Positions 62,797 through 64,000 of a stretch of 64,000 bases of DNA are shown here, piece by piece. Each line of letters begins with the position of its first letter. The stretch's first letter is position 1. A program made the translations under genes and the position numbers. The DNA is from [Flexibacter] sp. ATCC 35208 (GTDB lineage: Bacteria; Bacteroidota; Bacteroidia; Chitinophagales; Chitinophagaceae): NCBI RefSeq assembly GCF_001975825.1, contig NZ_MTKN01000041.1:1-64000 (forward strand). The letters run 5' to 3'. The notes beneath the pieces were generated by a model, which did no database searches, was not told the origin of the DNA, and saw only the letters and a program-made list of their open reading frames with translations.

Positions 62797-64000
62797 ATGA
62801 GAAATTATCGCTGGGTCATTTGCAGCATGCTGTTTTTTGCAACCACAATCAATTACCTGGACAGGCAGGTAGTCGGCTATCTGAAACCCATACTTGAAAA
62901 GCAATTTAACTGGACAGAAACTGACTATAGCCATATTGTAATGGCTTTTACCGCTTCCTATGCCATCGGACTGCTAGTATTCGGCCGCATTATCGATAAG
63001 ATTGGCAGCAAGATGGGATATACCATCTCCATCGCAGTATGGAGCCTGGCAGCCATTTTACATGCCGTAGTAAAATCTACATTTGGATTTGGTATAATCA
63101 GGGCATTCCTGGGCCTTGGAGAATCCGGTAACTTCCCGTCTGCTATTAAAACTGTCGTAGAATGGTTTCCTAAACAGGAAAGAGCCATGGCAACGGGAAT
63201 CTTTGATTCCGGCTCCAATATCGGTGCAGTAGCAGCACCGCTGATTATTCCCTGGTTGCTGGGAACCTTTGGCTGGCAGGCTGCATTTATCATTACCGGT
63301 AGCCTGGGAGGCTTATGGCTCATTGGCTGGGTGCTTATCTACGACAAACCAGAAAATCATAAAAAAGTATCTGCAGCCGAACTGGCGCTGATAAAAAGCG
63401 ATAACGAGCCTTTGGTGAATGGGACCGTGTCGTGGAGCTGGTTATTTGGCCTGAAGCAGACCTGGGTATTCATCATCGGAAAGTTTTTTACTGACCCGAT
63501 CTGGTACTTTTTTATGTACTGGCTGCCGTCATATTTTTCCAGTGCTTTTCATCTGGACCTGAAGAAACCTTCTCCTCCGCTGATCATCATATATACTGCA
63601 GCTACCCTGGGTGCGCTGGGAGGTGGTTACCTTTCTTCCTTCCTCATTAAAAGAGGCTGGCCGGTGTATAAGGCCCGTAAGATGGCCCTCCTGATATCTG
63701 CACTTGTGGTATTGCCAATCTTTGCTTCCCGTTATACTGAGAACATCTGGATAGTAGTAAGTCTCATTAGTCTTTCCATCGCAGGGAATGCTGCCTGGAG
63801 CGCCAATATCTATACGGTGGTATCCGACATTTTGCCCTCGGGAGCAGTCAGCTCCGTAATAGGCATAGGCGGCATGGCGGGAGCCATAGGCGGCGTGCTT
63901 TTCCCAATTGCTATAGGATTAGTATTGGACCATTACAAGGCCTTAAACCAAATCAAAGCCGGCTACAATATTATTTTCATTTACTGCAGCCTATCTTTCC
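62797..64000 (+). CDS. MFS transporter of hexuronate (ExuT) type, cut by the window end
   Basis: The first 401 codons of a major facilitator permease; no stop before the window ends. The family signature INYLDRQVVGYLKPIL is near residue 20, with FLGLGESGNFPSAIKTVVEW near 107 and several clear membrane helices. This style matches the anion:cation symporter group that includes hexuronate transporter ExuT. It fits the uronate-directed GH28 enzyme upstream. The gene starts 10 bases after the amine oxidase remnant. Confidence 0.87.
   Translation, partial: MRNYRWVICSMLFFATTINYLDRQVVGYLKPILEKQFNWTETDYSHIVMAFTASYAIGLLVFGRIIDKIGSKMGYTISIAVWSLAAILHAVVKSTFGFGIIRAFLGLGESGNFPSAIKTVVEWFPKQERAMATGIFDSGSNIGAVAAPLIIPWLLGTFGWQAAFIITGSLGGLWLIGWVLIYDKPENHKKVSAAELALIKSDNEPLVNGTVSWSWLFGLKQTWVFIIGKFFTDPIWYFFMYWLPSYFSSAFHLDLKKPSPPLIIIYTAATLGALGGGYLSSFLIKRGWPVYKARKMALLISALVVLPIFASRYTENIWIVVSLISLSIAGNAAWSANIYTVVSDILPSGAVSSVIGIGGMAGAIGGVLFPIAIGLVLDHYKALNQIKAGYNIIFIYCSLSF

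Overview
The window looks like a chromosome piece from a Bacteroidota bacterium close to Chitinophaga (family Chitinophagaceae). The signs are a FecI/FecR-type sigma/anti-sigma pair next to a SusC/SusD pair, lipoproteins with a Bacteroidota-style signal, -7 promoter boxes of the TAnnTTTG type, and a glycan-use locus with GH28 and GH20 genes. No species can be named from the sequence alone. I see no rRNA, tRNA, insertion sequence or CRISPR array.

Layout. 0-10 kb: ECF sigma factor, FecR anti-sigma, SusC, SusD, a DUF5689 lipoprotein and a Tat-exported metallophosphoesterase; together a regulated outer-membrane uptake locus, possibly for a phosphate-bearing substrate. 10-21.5 kb: mixed genes (glgX, a Nei-type glycosylase, ligD, a short-chain dehydrogenase that lacks its catalytic segment, a broken ECF sigma gene, an FMN reductase, an M81 metallopeptidase, an APH-type kinase). 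21.5-47.7 kb: a nearly complete cobalamin locus. A plus-strand pair cobW-cobN converges on an 18-gene minus-strand operon (42.5 to 26.5 kb) that starts behind a cobalamin riboswitch. It carries the cobalt-early corrin ring pathway (CbiX, CobI, CobJ-CbiC, CobM fused to CbiG, CbiD, CobK, CbiET), ChlI/ChlD-type chelatase subunits, two nickel/cobalt transporters and the lower-loop genes cobU, cobT, cobS, cobC, cobO. A second minus-strand unit (cobQ, cobD, cbiB) starts divergently from cobB. 47.7-51.2 kb: DUF1543, a membrane protein plus truncated-globin lipoprotein pair, mnmD and a secreted lipoprotein. 51.4-64 kb: a LacI-regulated sugar locus (GH28, GH20, an (alpha/alpha)6-type protein, a TonB receptor, a NagB-like deaminase and a hexuronate-type MFS transporter cut by the window end), with two gene remnants inside it.

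Most unusual observations. (1) At several gene ends the gap to the next gene is filled by extra, stop-terminated copies of the gene's own last codons, often in frame and differing mainly at synonymous sites; in the cobalamin operon the distal copy keeps the tight junction with the next gene. (2) chlI and the VWA gene chlD are joined by what looks like a programmed -1 frameshift site with an upstream Shine-Dalgarno-like stimulator, so one gene would give both chelatase subunits. (3) The plus strand shows sharp reversals of GC skew inside genes, independent of coding direction. (4) Early (CbiX) and late (CobN/ChlID) cobalt chelatases sit together. (5) Two palindromic sites around ACGGGTACGT with the same spacing to a -7 box mark a likely LacI-type regulon.
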